A DNA stretch of 64,000 nt from Pirellulales bacterium (GCA_036499395.1 DASYDW010000116.1:93832-157831); one strand, 5' to 3'. Positions 1-10,391 are shown, numbered from the stretch's first letter. The notes: generated from the sequence alone by a model not told the origin. A program made the numbers and translations.

Positions 1-2
1 TG

Positions 3-1691
3 GCATCGACATCCGCGTCAACCGCGCAACATCGGGCCAGGTCTGTCAACGAGTTTGCGCAGCTCGCACGATTCCTCTACAATCACAATCCGTTCTACGT
101 CATCAGCGCGCTGTGCGTCTTCTCCGGCCTGTGGAGATCATTCAGCCAGGAGCCGGCCATGGTCGAGGCCGGGATCATCGCGCTCGGTCTGGCCGTTTAT
201 ACGCTACTGTTGGCGCTGACCGCCTGGCTGATCGTCCGTCTGGGCGTCTGGGACGACGCGCGCAGCATTCTGCTGATCGTCGTGCTGATGTTGTTGGCGA
301 TTTCGATCAGCCTGGATCCTGTGCTGAATGCCGAGGAGCAACACGGTACATCGTTCGTGCTGGGGGGCTTTCTGTTCGCCCTCATCGTCAGCGAAGCCTT
401 GTTGCGCACCATGCCGCTGCGTTTGCCGGCGCTGTTTCGCGTGCCCTATTATCTGACGATCGCGTTGTTCTTCCTCTATCCGCTGGCGATGAGCCCGCTC
501 CTTGCCCATCCACCAGGCCCGGCACTTTATTGGGCTCTGTTCGGGTTTTCGGCCGTAGCCGGTGCGATCGCACTCACGCTAATTCCGGCCGTACGTCGCG
601 GCGCCGCTTATGTGAACGATAACGGCAGCCCCTGGCGGTGGCCGCTGTATCCCTGGGTTTTGTTCGGCATGCTGGGGCTGTGCGTCTGCTTGCGGGCCTA
701 TTCACTTTGTGTTTCTTTCCATCCGATCTTCGGAACGGAAAGTATCTTCGGCTGCTATTTTCTGATCCCCGTCTTGCTGCCGGTAACGTTGCTATTCGTC
801 GAAGCAGCCGTTGTGTGGCACTCTGCTGCGGCGCGGCGCATCGCTCTGGCACTTCCGCTAGCGATGGTCGTGCTGGCGATGGCCGGACATCGGGCCGAGC
901 CCGTCTACACCAACTTCGTCGATCGTTTCACGGAAACGATGCACGGCTCGCCGCTCGATGTGACGTTGCTGGTCGTGGTCGCACTGTATGGCTATTCGAT
1001 AACGCGCGGAATGCGCGGAGCGGAAAACTTCTTCATCCCGTCACTGGCCGCGGTCAGCTTTGTATCAAAGTACAGCTTCGACCTCGATTCGATCAGCTAC
1101 GACAGGGCGTGGCCGATGATCGTCGCCGGCGCAATACAATTTGCCCTGGGAATGACTCAACGAAGTTCGGCCCGCGCTAGCTCAGGCGCCGCATGCGCCC
1201 TGGTGCCGCTGGGCCTTGATTGGCAACTGGCAGGGCTCGCTCAGTACCGCGCGATTATCTTATTTCATGCCGTCCTGGTCGTGACACTGATCCTGGCTTC
1301 GATGTTTCGCGATCGCTTCGCTGAAAAACTGCGACGGCTCGGCGCTGCACTGCTGGTGATCGCCTGCGTAACTCCGGCGATCGCCAACTCTCGCACCTTT
1401 GGCCCGGTGCCAGAGGTTTTTTTCTACGTTTATCCGGTCGTGCCACTTGCAGTGGCACTGGTGTACGCGCGGTTCGTCGGCGGTGGACTGTACTACGCCG
1501 CGGCCGCTTCCGGTGCAACCCTTTGCACGGCCGCCTATGGCTGGCGAAGTTACCGCCATCTGCGGCACGTCATCGCCGGGCTGGATTTGATCGCCTGCGG
1601 AATTCTCTTCTTCTTAATGGCAGCGGTCGTCAGCTTTAGGAAGGCCAGACTTTGTCAGCGATGGCGCTCGAGGCGAGAAGCGCTAGAATGA
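3..1691 (+). CDS. Polytopic membrane protein (5' end outside window)
   Basis: The reading frame is open from the left edge, so the N-terminus is missing. The first methionine, at 159, lies inside a continuous hydrophobic protein and is unlikely to be the real start. The visible 562 residues are mostly hydrophobic segments, about a dozen candidate membrane helices, separated by short Arg-rich or Asp-rich loops. The segment before 159 reads 'RFLYNHNPFYVISAL', a motif I associate with uncharacterised planctomycete integral membrane proteins. No catalytic motif is visible and I assign no function. It ends 44 bp before the convergent end of the MoxR/VWA operon. Confidence 0.75.
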   Translation, partial: ASTSASTAQHRARSVNEFAQLARFLYNHNPFYVISALCVFSGLWRSFSQEPAMVEAGIIALGLAVYTLLLALTAWLIVRLGVWDDARSILLIVVLMLLAISISLDPVLNAEEQHGTSFVLGGFLFALIVSEALLRTMPLRLPALFRVPYYLTIALFFLYPLAMSPLLAHPPGPALYWALFGFSAVAGAIALTLIPAVRRGAAYVNDNGSPWRWPLYPWVLFGMLGLCVCLRAYSLCVSFHPIFGTESIFGCYFLIPVLLPVTLLFVEAAVVWHSAAARRIALALPLAMVVLAMAGHRAEPVYTNFVDRFTETMHGSPLDVTLLVVVALYGYSITRGMRGAENFFIPSLAAVSFVSKYSFDLDSISYDRAWPMIVAGAIQFALGMTQRSSARASSGAACALVPLGLDWQLAGLAQYRAIILFHAVLVVTLILASMFRDRFAEKLRRLGAALLVIACVTPAIANSRTFGPVPEVFFYVYPVVPLAVALVYARFVGGGLYYAAAASGATLCTAAYGWRSYRHLRHVIAGLDLIACGILFFLMAAVVSFRKARLCQRWRSRREALE

Positions 1692-1735
1692 GTTGCTGCT
1701 AAAACAGATTGCTGCGATCTGGCGGCGCCGGCGCT

Positions 1736-4700
1736 CTATCGCGCCCGCGCCGACCAGGTCTCGGCCAACGACCGCAGATCGGGAGTCGGGAGCGACTCGT
1801 CGGCAAAGTAATGCCGTTCGAGCGAGTTGATCGACGCCGTCAATTCCTGCGACGCCGCCGGAGCCAGACCATTGTTGTTCTGAATATTGCGCAACAGTGC
1901 CAGCACGCTGAACGGCGTGATCGTGGCCGGCACGGGAAAGCGCGCCACAACGGGCTGACGTCGCCGCTTCGATGCGGCTCGGTATCCGGCCCAACCAATC
2001 AATCCCACCGGCGCCGCGATAGCCAATCCCCATAGCCACGGCCGGCGAACACCGCCGTACTGCTTTTCCAGCGAGATCTCTTGCTCGACCGTGGCCAGAT
2101 CGGCGTCATCGTAACGCTGATAAGTCATTTCCGCATGCTCATCGCGCGCTTGCGGAAACGTAAACGTCTTGGGCCGTTCGGTCAGGTCCGTTCTTCCCAC
2201 CAGGCTGACCGTACACAGCCGTTCGGAAATCACGACCGACTCGCTGCTTTCGGGATCGAAACGCGAAACCGAGACACCGTCATCTTCTACGTTACCGACT
2301 TCGAATCCGTCGATCTTCACGTTCAGCATCTCGGCCAGCGGCGGCACCAAGCCGTGCGCCGTGGCTTTCACCTCGAGGATCAACTTGCCCTCCTGCGCGC
2401 GACGCTCGTCCAACGTCTGCGTAATGGCCAGCGTGTCGTAGGGCCGGGTGCTTTTCTCCGGCGCCGAGTCGATCGGCAACGCCGCCGATTGTATCGGCAG
2501 CACGACGAAGCCCGATGTATCGAGAAAGTCGAGGTCCATCTTCAAGGTCGGCAGCTTATCAACCTGCGGTCCGTGACTTTTTAGAAGCAGATACGCGTAC
2601 GGCGTGACGCGCCAGCCAGGCTCGTTGCTGGCCCGAGAATTCACGTCGTCTGCCTGAAAGGTCACCGACACGACGTCAAAGTTATCCTCCAGCACCGCCG
2701 TGACCGCCTCCTTGAACTTATCGCGATAGTTCTCCGTCGGCCGACCGTAATTGTAGGAGAAGAATATGTTGCCGTTCTGGTTCTGCAAATAACGTCCGAA
2801 GCCTCCCGATTCGCGCTCGATCTCGGGCGTGTGATATAGCTCGACGAACACGCCGAACGGTTCGTCGTGGCCAACCATGGCCGGACCGTCGAGCCGGGTC
2901 TCGAGTCGAATCTCCTTCACCAGGTCCTGATAATAGTCGTACAACTGCCGGGCCTCGCGGGCTTGCTTATGGTCCCCCACGATCTCGAAGCCCGCCTTCA
3001 GATAGCGAAATTTCACCGTCGGCTTGAGCGAGCTCATTCGCGTAAAGAGCAGATTGGCGAAGCGATCCTGATGAAACTTTGCCGTGTCGCCCGGCAAGCT
3101 GGCCATTGCCTGGCGGATCAGCGGCGGCTGCCGGTCGTCCGGAGTCGAACGATGGTCGATCTGCGCCAAATCGCTGCCGCCGAGTCCGGCGTAGAACCAA
3201 TGTTCGTACACGTCGGTGGTCTGATCCTCTTCGCGCAACGAGGGAACGTCCTTGGCGTAAAGCTCGGCGGCCTTCTGGAAATCAGCAAGCGCACTAAGCC
3301 GATCGTGGCTGAATTCGGATGTCGGTGCCGTCTCCTGGCGATAAGCGATCTCGTCATGCGCGATGCAGGCCTGCGCCAGCACCAGGCGCCAATCGTCCGG
3401 TGTGCGTTTCAGTCCGTCGGCCACGACCTGGCTAGCGACACCATAGCCACGCAGCACTTCGGCCTCGATATCCTTCTTCTTGCGTTTCGTCTTCTTGGCC
3501 TCTTGCTCAGCCGGCGAACGCCACAGCGCCGCCAGGTTCTGCCGCATCTGCTGAGCAAGCTGCGCAAGCGTCTTCGACGACAGGGCATCCGCCGCGCCGA
3601 ACACTTTTTCGATCGCCTCGGTGCGATAGACTTCGGCGCTGCTATGACAAGTGGTGAAGGCCGTCGTCAATAGCGTTTCGTCCAGATCCTTGATCGGCAA
3701 GGTCCGCAGCCGCTTGACCCAACCGGCCAACTCGACAAGATTCCTCTCCTGTTTCGAACGTGTCAGCGGAATGCTCTCGGCCTTGCGCTCGAAGCCCCAC
3801 ATGAACATGTACGGGTTCGAATACCGCCGGCTGGCGTTGGGGTCATGATTCTTGGTCCATACACGAATAAATTCCTGAGCCAGCTCGCGCGCCAGCTCAG
3901 GATGGGATGCCGCCACGCGTTCGATGTACGGATACGCCCGCTCTTCTTCGGCAACCTTTAAATACAGTTGCGCGTACAGGGCGTAAAACCGTGGCTGGGC
4001 CAGCGCATCGACTTCGGCCAGCCACGCTTCACTGGGCGCCGCTTCGAGCACCTGGCTCGTGCCGATCGGCCGCGCCTGATTTCCTTGCTGCCGCTGCATC
4101 ATCATGCCCGAGTCGTCGTCGTTCATGTAGAAAATATTGCCGAAGTTATCGCGCTGCATGCGCGGACCGTACATCGACGACTGCGAAGCAACTCGCGAGA
4201 AATCGGCCTCGCGCTGCCAGGAGTGCGCGAGCAAGGCCAACGTCGCCCTCCATTCGCGTGCCCGCTCGGGCGAGGACTTCAGCAGCGCCTCGACTGCGGT
4301 CTTTTGCAATTCCAGTGCCTTGAGTCGCGAATCCGGCAAATGCGGCTGCGACTGAATGCCCGTCGACGTCGCGTTGCCGATGGCGGTCAAGATGTTCATG
4401 CCCCGTTGCGGCTCCTGCGTGAAGCTCTGATCGAGCCACGCCTGGCCGAGGTCTTCTCGCACTTTCGGCGCGAGCTCGACGGCCAGCTTCAACGCCTCTT
4501 CTTGCTGCTTCGCATCGCCATCGACCAGGGCCAAACTGGCTTGAATCGTTTTCCAGGCTTGATCGAGCAGTTCCGGCTTGCGATCCTTACCGTGCTGCGC
4601 GATTCGCATGCGGGCCAGCAAATTGATCGCCTCGGCATCCTTCTCCTCGACCGCTTTCTCGAGCGTCGGCAGGAATGGTTCGACCTCGGCCGACTGTCCT

Positions 4701-5758
4701 GCACCGGCCAGCAGTTGCGCACACTGCCGCGGCGACAAGATCAACGTCTCGACGGGCTGCGTCGATTCTTTCTGCAAGCGCACGACCACGTCCGCAGCCA
4801 CGGCGCCGGACTGCAAAGTCTGTCGCAGCAGGTTCGCCAACAGACCGATCGTTTCCTTATTGCGCTCGTGAGGGCAGGCACTCGCCAGGCCCAACACGTC
4901 GTCGAGGTTGCACTGTTGCTGCTCGGCTACGTTGCCGATACCGGGCGCATTGAATTGCTGACGCGGTTGCCCCGCGTTCTGCGGTGGCGCGGCCAGCGAG
5001 CGCAACATCTGGGCGTAACCGTCCTTCCCCTCGGCCGCGGGAATGCCCGCGAAATACGCCTTCGCCTCGGACCATTTGCCCAAGGTCACATGGCGCTGCA
5101 GTTCCTTCAGCTCCTTCTCGAGCGCTTTGGCCTCGGCCTCTTTCTTCTTTTGCTCTTCCTCTTGCTTCGTCTTTTCCTTGGCAGCCTTGGCATCTGCCTC
5201 GGCCTTCTTCGCCTTCTCTTGTTCCTCGGGCGTCACGGGTCCAGCCGGCTGCGCGTCGTCTTTCTTCACCGCTTCATCGGCGGCTGACTTAGTAGCGTCG
5301 GGGGTTGTCTCCTTCGCCGCTCCTGTCGCGGGCTTGGCGTCACCGGCGTTTTCGTTTGCCGGCTTGTCGGCTTCTTTTTTTGGCTCTTCTTTCTTCTTCT
5401 CGTCGGCGGCCTTGGCATCTGCTTCGTCCTTCTTCGCCTCGACTTCTTTCCCTGGCGGCTCGGACCAGGCCTTTAGAATGGCCGACGGGCGGCGATCATA
5501 AGTCAGCGCCTTCAAACGCTTGTGCCGCTCAGTCTCGGTCGACTGCGCCGGCGTCGCACCTGCGGCGGCGGGCGTGGCCCCGTCTTGGCCTGACGATTCG
5601 GAGGACATTTGGTCGCCAAACGGGTCGCCATCTTCATCGATCGCTGACAGACCGAACTGCACAACCGCCTGGCCGAGAACGATCGATCCTGGGATACCGA
5701 TCGCCAGCGCCGCGAGAATTGCAATCAAGCCACGTTTCATAACACTCTGCCTCATCAA
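1736..5758 (-). CDS. Large membrane-anchored protein, last gene of the MoxR/VWA operon
   Basis: This 1340-aa protein has an N-terminal hydrophobic segment that could be a signal peptide or anchor (MKRGLIAILAALAIGIP from residue 7). A long Lys/Glu/Ala/Asp-rich, probably coiled-coil stretch follows at about 95-225, then a large body of helical TPR-like character. Near the C-terminus is one membrane helix (about 1240-1259) with Arg/Lys flanks and an 81-residue tail. I do not recognise a named family. Its position 62 bp after the TPR gene of a MoxR/DUF58/VWA operon suggests a part in that membrane-associated complex. The start could be M1 or M7 (5740); the latter sits directly before the hydrophobic segment. 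Confidence 0.75.
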   Translation of the reverse strand: MMRQSVMKRGLIAILAALAIGIPGSIVLGQAVVQFGLSAIDEDGDPFGDQMSSESSGQDGATPAAAGATPAQSTETERHKRLKALTYDRRPSAILKAWSEPPGKEVEAKKDEADAKAADEKKKEEPKKEADKPANENAGDAKPATGAAKETTPDATKSAADEAVKKDDAQPAGPVTPEEQEKAKKAEADAKAAKEKTKQEEEQKKKEAEAKALEKELKELQRHVTLGKWSEAKAYFAGIPAAEGKDGYAQMLRSLAAPPQNAGQPRQQFNAPGIGNVAEQQQCNLDDVLGLASACPHERNKETIGLLANLLRQTLQSGAVAADVVVRLQKESTQPVETLILSPRQCAQLLAGAGQSAEVEPFLPTLEKAVEEKDAEAINLLARMRIAQHGKDRKPELLDQAWKTIQASLALVDGDAKQQEEALKLAVELAPKVREDLGQAWLDQSFTQEPQRGMNILTAIGNATSTGIQSQPHLPDSRLKALELQKTAVEALLKSSPERAREWRATLALLAHSWQREADFSRVASQSSMYGPRMQRDNFGNIFYMNDDDSGMMMQRQQGNQARPIGTSQVLEAAPSEAWLAEVDALAQPRFYALYAQLYLKVAEEERAYPYIERVAASHPELARELAQEFIRVWTKNHDPNASRRYSNPYMFMWGFERKAESIPLTRSKQERNLVELAGWVKRLRTLPIKDLDETLLTTAFTTCHSSAEVYRTEAIEKVFGAADALSSKTLAQLAQQMRQNLAALWRSPAEQEAKKTKRKKKDIEAEVLRGYGVASQVVADGLKRTPDDWRLVLAQACIAHDEIAYRQETAPTSEFSHDRLSALADFQKAAELYAKDVPSLREEDQTTDVYEHWFYAGLGGSDLAQIDHRSTPDDRQPPLIRQAMASLPGDTAKFHQDRFANLLFTRMSSLKPTVKFRYLKAGFEIVGDHKQAREARQLYDYYQDLVKEIRLETRLDGPAMVGHDEPFGVFVELYHTPEIERESGGFGRYLQNQNGNIFFSYNYGRPTENYRDKFKEAVTAVLEDNFDVVSVTFQADDVNSRASNEPGWRVTPYAYLLLKSHGPQVDKLPTLKMDLDFLDTSGFVVLPIQSAALPIDSAPEKSTRPYDTLAITQTLDERRAQEGKLILEVKATAHGLVPPLAEMLNVKIDGFEVGNVEDDGVSVSRFDPESSESVVISERLCTVSLVGRTDLTERPKTFTFPQARDEHAEMTYQRYDDADLATVEQEISLEKQYGGVRRPWLWGLAIAAPVGLIGWAGYRAASKRRRQPVVARFPVPATITPFSVLALLRNIQNNNGLAPAASQELTASINSLERHYFADESLPTPDLRSLAETWSARAR

Positions 5759-5820
5759 GGTCGCTTTAAAATCTGAACGATGCTGTTCCTAACCCTACTA
5801 CAGCTCCGACCCTGCCACGA

Positions 5821-6537
5821 TTAGTTCCCATGGTCGTCCGGTGGAGGTCCGGCGCTGGCGCCGCGGGCATCCGATTTGCTCTTCGATGGATTGGGGTTCT
5901 TGTTCTTCCCCTTCCCTTTGCAGTTTCCGCTGCAGCATCCCTGGCATTGGCTCGGCAGGGGCAACGCCTGCAACTGGCTCAGGTCCAGCCGGGCCAAACG
6001 CACCGCCGCCTCGAGATCTTCCTCGCGTTCGAGCAATTGCGCGTCGTCACTTTTCTCGCGCGCCTTCTCGGCCAACAGCCGATAGAGCTGCCGCGAACCG
6101 TCGATCTCGGGCTCCCATTCCGCACGTGGCTTTCCTTCCAGCCGCATCAGCCACGTGAGATAATACTTTGCGCTGGCCAGCGCCGCCTCGCCGTCGGCCA
6201 ATAACTTCGGATCGGTTTTGTCGTTGGCTTGCAGCTCGGGTACCAAGACGACCAACTCGTTGTAAGCTGCCGGCAACTGTCGCGCCAGCATCTGTGCCTT
6301 GGCACGCTCGACACGGATGCGCCGCTCCTCGGTCACCCGATCCTTCGGCAATCGCGAAATCGCGTCGTTGAAATGTTCGACCGCGGCTTTGTAATCCTCG
6401 CTGGCGATGCATTGCCGCGCGGCGCGCAGGCTGTCCTGCGTCGCGTCAAGTTCCATCCGCGTTTGCCCTGGGCCGTAGTGATACGCGCCCAACAGCGCCG
6501 GGATCAGCAGCCATACCGAAAGAATTAATCCTCGCAT
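5821..6537 (-). CDS. TPR-like lipoprotein/secreted protein (BatC-like position)
   Basis: The 238-aa protein starts at 6537. A longer frame reaches 6609, but the ATG at 6537 has an AGGAGG ribosome site seven bases upstream and begins a clean signal-like segment (MRGLILSVWLLIPALLGAY). The body is alpha-helical with TPR-like spacing ('YKAAVEHFNDAISRLP'). The tail is unusual: a Cys cluster (CQGCCSGNC) followed by a Lys/Asn/Ser-rich stretch. Gene order matches the TPR protein that follows two VWA genes in aerotolerance (Bat) operons. Its role as a scaffold is inferred from that context. Confidence 0.75.
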   Translation of the reverse strand: MRGLILSVWLLIPALLGAYHYGPGQTRMELDATQDSLRAARQCIASEDYKAAVEHFNDAISRLPKDRVTEERRIRVERAKAQMLARQLPAAYNELVVLVPELQANDKTDPKLLADGEAALASAKYYLTWLMRLEGKPRAEWEPEIDGSRQLYRLLAEKAREKSDDAQLLEREEDLEAAVRLARLDLSQLQALPLPSQCQGCCSGNCKGKGKNKNPNPSKSKSDARGASAGPPPDDHGN

Positions 6538-6657
6538 GACACGGCCTCCTGGTTCATGGGCGTTGTGCGAATTGTTCGCGATAGGTTTCTCATTGCTCTT
6601 CGTCACCACGCGTGCGGCATTCTCTGTAGCTGGCCTCTGTGAGGCCGATCAATATTC

Positions 6658-7698
6658 TTATCCGCTGGCATGCACCGGGACGGCCGGTTCCGTGCTTCGG
6701 CGATTTCGCCGAGGCAAGCTTTCGTTCGACTTTGCCGCCACGCGCACGCCGGGGCGCCAGGCGCTGCCAAAGCGTTGCAACGCCAGCGGCAACAGCGCGA
6801 GCGTGAACGCGCCCAGCCCGCAGGCCAGCAGCGCATATTCTCTTCGTGTCAGCCGGTCCAAGGGACTGGCCTCGCCCCCCTGCACGATCTGCCGAATCAC
6901 GTCCGAACTGATGTGCTTCTCATTTCCGTCGTGATAGATTCCGCCCAGACGAATCGCCAACTGCCGCAAGGTCGAGACGTCCTGCTTCGAATTTTTCCCG
7001 TTAATGAACATTCCCTGCCGTGGATTTCCCACTCCCACGACCAGGGCGTGGCCAATCGAGGCCGGCATCCGCGGCATGCCAGTGCTAGCCACGGTGTCGC
7101 CATCGCTGATCAACAGAAGCGTAGCGCTATTCGGTCGCCACGGATGGGCGATGCGTGCCGCCTCCTTCAGTCCGGCGAACAAATCCGTATCGCCTGCCAG
7201 AAACGCATACTGCATCGGCAAATCGTCGAAGATATTTCGCACGACTTCGGCGTCGCGCGTTTTTTCGACCACGGGAATCGCACCGTTGTAAACCGCTACG
7301 ACCGTAATCAGGTACTGCCGAACGGCTACGCGCGAAAACAACGACTCGACAAGGTCGCGGGCACGCAGGCGCCGGCTCTGCTTCCCCTCGGGTCCGGCGT
7401 CCACCAGTCGCATGCTGGGCGAAACATCGATGACCACCAGCAAATGGCGCATCTCGCTCTCGGGAATCTCATCGGCCCCCTTGTGGACCTTCGGATCTAA
7501 CGCTACCAGCGTTGCCAGCCCCCAGGTCGTCGCCCCCAAAGCCGCCACTCGCAGCGCCGGAGCCAGCCGAGCCCAAGGCCGAGGACGCGCCGCCGGACCA
7601 AACGCCAACCCCGCCACGTGACGCGAGCGCGCCGCATGCAGCGTTTCGGCCGCCACGGCCAGTAGCATCACGATGCTTGCCAAGGCCAGCTCTACCAC
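6658..7698 (-). CDS. VWA-domain membrane protein (BatB-like)
   Basis: This 346-aa protein has an N-terminal membrane segment, a von Willebrand factor A domain and a C-terminal membrane helix (about 'YALLACGLGAFTLALLPLAL'). The metal-ion adhesion site begins with DVSPS in 'LLVVIDVSPSMRL', and the later conserved Asp is in 'LLLISDGDT'. It overlaps the preceding VWA gene by 7 bp, so the two are probably translationally coupled. Tandem membrane VWA proteins beside MoxR and DUF58 genes form the Bat-type module. Membrane location is predicted from the helices; the ligand is unknown. Confidence 0.85.
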   Translation of the reverse strand: MVELALASIVMLLAVAAETLHAARSRHVAGLAFGPAARPRPWARLAPALRVAALGATTWGLATLVALDPKVHKGADEIPESEMRHLLVVIDVSPSMRLVDAGPEGKQSRRLRARDLVESLFSRVAVRQYLITVVAVYNGAIPVVEKTRDAEVVRNIFDDLPMQYAFLAGDTDLFAGLKEAARIAHPWRPNSATLLLISDGDTVASTGMPRMPASIGHALVVGVGNPRQGMFINGKNSKQDVSTLRQLAIRLGGIYHDGNEKHISSDVIRQIVQGGEASPLDRLTRREYALLACGLGAFTLALLPLALQRFGSAWRPGVRVAAKSNESLPRRNRRSTEPAVPVHASG

Positions 7699-8612
7699 GG
7701 CGTGTACCTCAGGCCGAACAGCGAACCGGACAACAAACCCACGAGCCCCAATCCGACGATGCCATACGGCAGAAAATGATCGAGCGATTCCGGCGCCAAT
7801 TGCACCATCTCGGTTTGCTGCATCTGGTCGATCCGCTGAAACACTCTGGTCAACGTCTGCGGATCGTCGACGGCGAAAACCTCGCCGCCGGTCAGTGCCG
7901 TCAAAGTCACGATATCTCCCGGCACCGTCGTTTCGGCAATGTGTACCGCGTGTACTACGATCCCACTCTCCTTCAATTGCTGCGCGATTTCGGTCGCCCG
8001 GTCCCCGTGTAAATCAGCGCTGTAGCCGTCGGAAACTAGCACGATCATCCGGTCCCCTTCGTCCCGCTCGCGCAGTACGCGCCGGCAAGCCAGGAGGGCC
8101 TTGCCAATCTCGGTCCCGCCGAACCAATACGGCACGCGCTCGGGCCGCATGAACGGCGGAGAGCATTTGATCGCCGAGACGTCCGACGTCAGCGGCACCC
8201 AGTGCAATACATTGCTGCCGAAGAATGTCAGCCCGAAGGCGTCCCCTTCGCGGTAATCGACAAACTTGTTGATCGCCTCGAGCGCCGCGTCATAGCGGTT
8301 CCCCGTGCCGAAGCTGGCGGTCATGCTGCTGGAAATATCAACGCAGAACTCGATGTTCGTCAGTGCTCGGCGATTACGCGGCGCCCCGACTTGCTGTGGA
8401 CCGGCCAAGATCAGGATCACAATCGCCAGCAGCAAGGCGGGCAGCATCTCGGCCATATTCACAGCAAAGCCCAGCAGCCGCCCGCGGCGCGCCTGCGTAA
8501 AGTCCAGCGGCAACACCAGCCGGCTGTCGGCGCGCCGCCAGACGCGCACCGCCAGCCAGACGGGCAACACCAGTAGCAACAGCAACAACGGATGGCCAAA
8601 CGGAATCGTCAT
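7692..8612 (-). CDS. VWA-domain membrane protein (BatA-like)
   Basis: This 306-aa protein begins with a hydrophobic helix and a basic linker. Its von Willebrand A domain has the metal-site motif DISSS in 'IEFCVDISSSMTASFG' and a second acidic motif 'LVSDGYSADLHGD'. A C-terminal membrane helix follows. It overlaps the upstream gene by 4 bp and the downstream VWA gene by 7 bp. It is the first of two tandem VWA proteins in a MoxR/DUF58 operon and is therefore BatA-like by order and domain content. Confidence 0.88.
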   Translation of the reverse strand: MTIPFGHPLLLLLLVLPVWLAVRVWRRADSRLVLPLDFTQARRGRLLGFAVNMAEMLPALLLAIVILILAGPQQVGAPRNRRALTNIEFCVDISSSMTASFGTGNRYDAALEAINKFVDYREGDAFGLTFFGSNVLHWVPLTSDVSAIKCSPPFMRPERVPYWFGGTEIGKALLACRRVLRERDEGDRMIVLVSDGYSADLHGDRATEIAQQLKESGIVVHAVHIAETTVPGDIVTLTALTGGEVFAVDDPQTLTRVFQRIDQMQQTEMVQLAPESLDHFLPYGIVGLGLVGLLSGSLFGLRYTPW

Positions 8613-9484
8613 CGGTGCGATGCTCCCGCGACGACTGGTCTCTTCGGAATCGCACCGGCATCGACCGCCACTGGTGCCAGGTCTAGATCCTCGGCCGGCA
8701 AATCCTGAAACGGCGCCAGCAGTGCCGCGACGTCAACATTCTGCGCGCCCGTCGGGCTATGCAACCAGGCTTCGACCTGTGTCAACAGTGGGCCAGCCTG
8801 CGCATCGCTGCGCAGTCGGCGCGTGGCTTCGGCCGGCGAACAATCTTCGAGCGATCGGCGCCGTCGCCAATAGCTGACCAGTGCCCGTTCGAACTGCGCT
8901 AACTCAACGCTCGATAGCTCGCCACGCATCGCCCGCCCAATCAGTGGCCGCAATCGTTCGGCCAACGTGACGCGAGTCTCCTGCGCATCGATCACCTGGT
9001 CCGCGCGACGCGGCGGAAAAATGACCCAGATCAAAACCAAAAGCCAGACGACCGTTCCGACGGCTAGCAGAACGCGATAGCCGCCCAGCCAAGGCACCAC
9101 CGAAAATCCCGGATCATGCGGCGTGATATGTTCTGACGGCAGCAGGCCGCGAATCGTAATCTCTAGCGGCGGCAGATCATCGACCGTCGAGCCATCTTTA
9201 CGGCGCAGATATTTCCGCAGATCGTACTCGCCCGGCTCGAGCCCCTGATAGTTCAGGTCATATCGCAAGGCCGTGCCATGCGGATAAACGGCTTCGATAC
9301 GTACCACAACCGGCGAAGCGTCATCCCAGGGAACCGGTTCGAGCTCGGTGCCCGGCAGCACCAGTTGTTCGGCCCGCACCGGCAAGCCCACAGTGCTTTC
9401 CGCGAGCTTGGGCGCCACCTCTTCGGCACGTGCCACAGAGCCGCCGAGCGCCAATCCGATGAACAGCGCCGCGAGAACCCTCAT
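8609..9484 (-). CDS. Membrane protein with periplasmic domain, MoxR/VWA operon
   Basis: This 291-aa protein has a signal peptide (MRVLAALFIGLALGGSVARA), an extracytoplasmic region of about 140 residues, one central membrane helix ('VLLAVGTVVWLLVLIWVIF') and a cytoplasmic helical tail. The placement between DUF58 and VWA genes matches the DUF4381/BatD-like slot, but I cannot confirm homology from sequence alone. It overlaps both neighbours by 4 bp. Confidence 0.75.
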   Translation of the reverse strand: MRVLAALFIGLALGGSVARAEEVAPKLAESTVGLPVRAEQLVLPGTELEPVPWDDASPVVVRIEAVYPHGTALRYDLNYQGLEPGEYDLRKYLRRKDGSTVDDLPPLEITIRGLLPSEHITPHDPGFSVVPWLGGYRVLLAVGTVVWLLVLIWVIFPPRRADQVIDAQETRVTLAERLRPLIGRAMRGELSSVELAQFERALVSYWRRRRSLEDCSPAEATRRLRSDAQAGPLLTQVEAWLHSPTGAQNVDVAALLAPFQDLPAEDLDLAPVAVDAGAIPKRPVVAGASHR

Positions 9485-10341
9485 CGCACACCTCGCCCGA
9501 GCACATCGCGTGCCCGAAAGAAGCTGCGCAATCGGTGTACAAAGGGCTGATCCGCGTCGACGATCAAATGATCGATGCGCGAACGTTTCAACTCACGATC
9601 GATACGCTCTTGATCGACCCAGTTCTTGCCGCCGCGAGTGACAAAGGCGTGCCCCGTCTCGGCCTCTCGCGCCAGCAGAACTCCCGCGCCGGCCAATCCG
9701 CGCTCGGCCTGATCGCGCATTTGCAACGTGACACAATCATGCCGCTGCGCCAGCAGCCGCAGTGATGCGGTTGCATTTTGGTCGTGCAGGTCGCTCAATA
9801 CGATGATCAGTGCCCGGTTGGTCAAACGGGTGCCCAGTTCCCCGATTCGCTTGGCTAGCGTCGTCCGTTCGTGATAGCCAAACGTTCGCAGCCGGTGCAG
9901 CCATTCCAACGTGCGATCGCGCGCCAGGCTGGGGTCGATTCGCAGATCACGTTCCCCCGTTCCAATAATCCCCACCGGCGTCGCCCGGTCGAGACACGCC
10001 AGTGCCAGCCCCCCCGCGATGTGCAGCGCCACGGCGTACTTCGTCATCGCCGCCGCGCCGACGGTCATCGATGCCGACGTATCCAATAGCAGGTAGCACG
10101 GCAATTGCTTCGGCGCTTCGTATTCCTTGACGAACACGCGCCCCGTGCGGGCTGTGACTCGCCAATCAATATTCCGCACCGAATCGCCGTGCTGGTACGG
10201 GCGAGACTGCATGAACTCGATGCCCGACCCCAGATAGGGCGAGCGATCGACGCCGTAGTTGAAACTATCGGCCAAGCGTCGCACCGCTACGACGAATCGC
10301 CGCGAGTCCATCACGTCGTGATTATCGAGTCGTCCTTCCAC
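9481..10341 (-). CDS. DUF58 domain protein
   Basis: The 286-aa protein carries the DUF58 signature: 'RPYQHGDSVRNIDWRVTART' near residue 50, followed by 'VFVKEYEAP' and a VWA-like 'LLLDTSASM' segment. DUF58 proteins are soluble partners of MoxR ATPases and membrane VWA proteins. No membrane helix is evident. It follows the MoxR gene by 50 bp and overlaps the next gene by 4 bp, so it belongs to the same operon. Confidence 0.92.
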   Translation of the reverse strand: MEGRLDNHDVMDSRRFVVAVRRLADSFNYGVDRSPYLGSGIEFMQSRPYQHGDSVRNIDWRVTARTGRVFVKEYEAPKQLPCYLLLDTSASMTVGAAAMTKYAVALHIAGGLALACLDRATPVGIIGTGERDLRIDPSLARDRTLEWLHRLRTFGYHERTTLAKRIGELGTRLTNRALIIVLSDLHDQNATASLRLLAQRHDCVTLQMRDQAERGLAGAGVLLAREAETGHAFVTRGGKNWVDQERIDRELKRSRIDHLIVDADQPFVHRLRSFFRARDVLGRGVR

Positions 10342-10391
10342 TGCGCTGCTCCTCGGTCAGGATCCAAGTACACGCACAAGGGCGTCCAGGT